From Bin5 sp965204705 (GTDB lineage: Bacteria; Chloroflexota; Anaerolineae; Caldilineales; Caldilineaceae): DNA of 64,000 nt. The notes beneath the pieces are model-generated. The model saw only the letters and a program-made list of their open reading frames with translations. It was not told the DNA's origin and made no database searches. The stretch covers positions 78,147 through 142,146 of the forward strand of contig CBDBFE010000002.1 of the NCBI GenBank assembly GCA_965204705.1, given 5' to 3'. Of this stretch, positions 63,205-64,000 are shown piece by piece (position 1 is the first letter of the stretch; each line of letters starts with the position of its first letter). Both the position numbers and the translations under genes were made by a program.

Positions 63205-63903
63205 ATGTCTGAAGTTGAGGAGCCAGAGAAAAAAGAGGGCAGGGGGAACGTGGTTCTGTGGTGGCTGGCCATTGTTCTCGCAGTCCCCATAATATATTTC
63301 GCTCTTGGCGCAGTTTTTTCAGTCAATCTTGATAACTCTACGGCTTCGGAGCGACCGGCCCACACACCGGCCGCAACCATTACATCCACGCCGGAAGAGT
63401 CGACAGCGTCTGCCACGGCTGTTCAGAGCGACGCACAGGAGCAGGAGAAGCTGTCCGAAACTCCGGTTCCTTCGACGCCCGTGCCGGTTACATCCCTATC
63501 ACCCTCACCGGTACCCGCAACAGCGACGCCAAGCCCGATGGTGACGACGACTGTACCTATTCCCCTCAGCCAAGTTGACAGAGCAGCGATCTGGATAGGT
63601 CTGGTTGATCACGAATACGGGTTTCTAGACGCATTTGCCCAGGTGGATTTCAAGGTAGATGCGTTTGATTTGGATGTTTTCGTTCATGGCGAGGCGTATT
63701 GCAACGACCGGGTTCTGGATGACGACGAGCCCCCAACAAAGCTCAGCTGTGGGATATTGGAATACACGCATTCAACTGTCAGTGATGTGCGTGTGAGAGT
63801 GAGTGAAGGTTTGCGATCAGAAGGCGACATGTACCGGTGTGAACGGAACAAGGCCTCGACTGATTCCCGTTCTGTCTTTGCGTGCGAAAGAGTGGGGCCG
63901 TAA
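63205..63903 (+). CDS. Membrane-anchored protein with Thr/Pro-rich linker
   Basis: The 232-residue protein has a charged N-terminus, one membrane helix (VVLWWLAIVLAVPIIYFALG), about 75 residues of Thr/Ser/Pro-rich linker and a C-terminal domain with three cysteines (EAYCNDRVL, KLSCGILEY, MYRCERNK). The linker style is that of the Excalibur proteins at 45-47 kb. The C-terminal domain should lie outside the membrane. Family unknown. Confidence 0.65.
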   Translation: MSEVEEPEKKEGRGNVVLWWLAIVLAVPIIYFALGAVFSVNLDNSTASERPAHTPAATITSTPEESTASATAVQSDAQEQEKLSETPVPSTPVPVTSLSPSPVPATATPSPMVTTTVPIPLSQVDRAAIWIGLVDHEYGFLDAFAQVDFKVDAFDLDVFVHGEAYCNDRVLDDDEPPTKLSCGILEYTHSTVSDVRVRVSEGLRSEGDMYRCERNKASTDSRSVFACERVGP

Positions 63904-63962
63904 CACAATCCACGTCAAAGGGAGACGACGAGTCTGACCTGCCCCTCAAAAACTGGTCTAGG

Positions 63963-63980
63963 TAACCTGAATTCGGACGG
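63963..63980. repeat. MITE end motif
   Basis: TAACCTGAATTCGGACGG matches the left end of the 4137-4568 element; the rest lies beyond or is lost at the window edge. Confidence 0.5.
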
Positions 63981-64000
63981 CTCTGTGTGCGATTTTGCGC

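Noticed and set aside
1..64000. tRNA or rRNA genes
   Set aside because: I looked for the usual TTCGA-type arm patterns and long conserved rRNA blocks while reading and saw none; a tRNA scan would settle it.

Overview
The window looks like a high-GC bacterial chromosome segment rich in accessory DNA. The long Thr/Pro linkers on membrane-anchored proteins, the Cache-type lipoproteins, the one-piece histidine kinase/response regulator/winged-helix protein and the type I-B CRISPR genes would suit a filamentous Chloroflexota (Anaerolineae/Caldilineales-like) genome. This is an inference from protein style; no rRNA or other taxonomic marker is present, and I saw no tRNA or rRNA gene.

Layout. 1-4.6 kb: a DUF4160/DUF2442-HTH toxin-antitoxin-like pair, a two-Cache lipoprotein, an orphan HicB with a truncated HicA, and a MITE-like inverted-repeat element. 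4.7-17.7 kb: a complete type I-B (Cst/Tneap-like) CRISPR-Cas locus: WYL regulator, cas8-cas7-cas5-cas3, then cas6-cas1-cas2-cas4, a leader and a 37-repeat array whose last four repeats are degenerate. 17.9-20.2 kb: a graveyard of toxin-antitoxin and defence genes (broken nucleotidyltransferase, Phd with a stump of PIN toxin, a HEPN protein lacking its usual histidine, an AlbA/ATPase protein). 20.5-26.5 kb: a winged-helix protein, a DUF3800 remnant, two ABC-2 permeases and copies of a dispersed repeat of about 550 bp. 26.7-30 kb: a tightly overlapping three-gene operon (ParB-like protein, PD-(D/E)XK-like protein, DNA methyltransferase), the best candidate for an undescribed defence or modification system. 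30.8-39.7 kb: an iron/haem cluster (ferrochelatase with a frameshift, ruined siderophore-interacting protein, Ftr1/EfeU permease, imelysin/EfeO-like lipoprotein) with two candidate small RNAs ending in strong terminators. 40.7-50.8 kb: a 1346-residue type IIG restriction-modification protein, two secreted Excalibur-domain proteins (one an HNH nuclease), remnants of a second type IIG gene, a methyltransferase, a Cache lipoprotein and an ABC solute-binding protein. 51.4-64 kb: an ISAs1-family remnant, a multicopper oxidase, a PPGGN-repeat secreted protein, a hybrid kinase with DNA-binding output, and a run of small paralogous HTH and secreted proteins.

The CRISPR-Cas genes form a functional-looking unit: effector genes for Cascade and Cas3, a Cas6 whose cut should leave an eight-base ACTGAAAG handle, and a full adaptation set. 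The two halves differ visibly in base composition, which suggests separate origins. The rest of the window shows heavy turnover: many genes are truncated or frameshifted, and at least five dispersed repeat families recur, several of them beside fragments of type IIG restriction genes.
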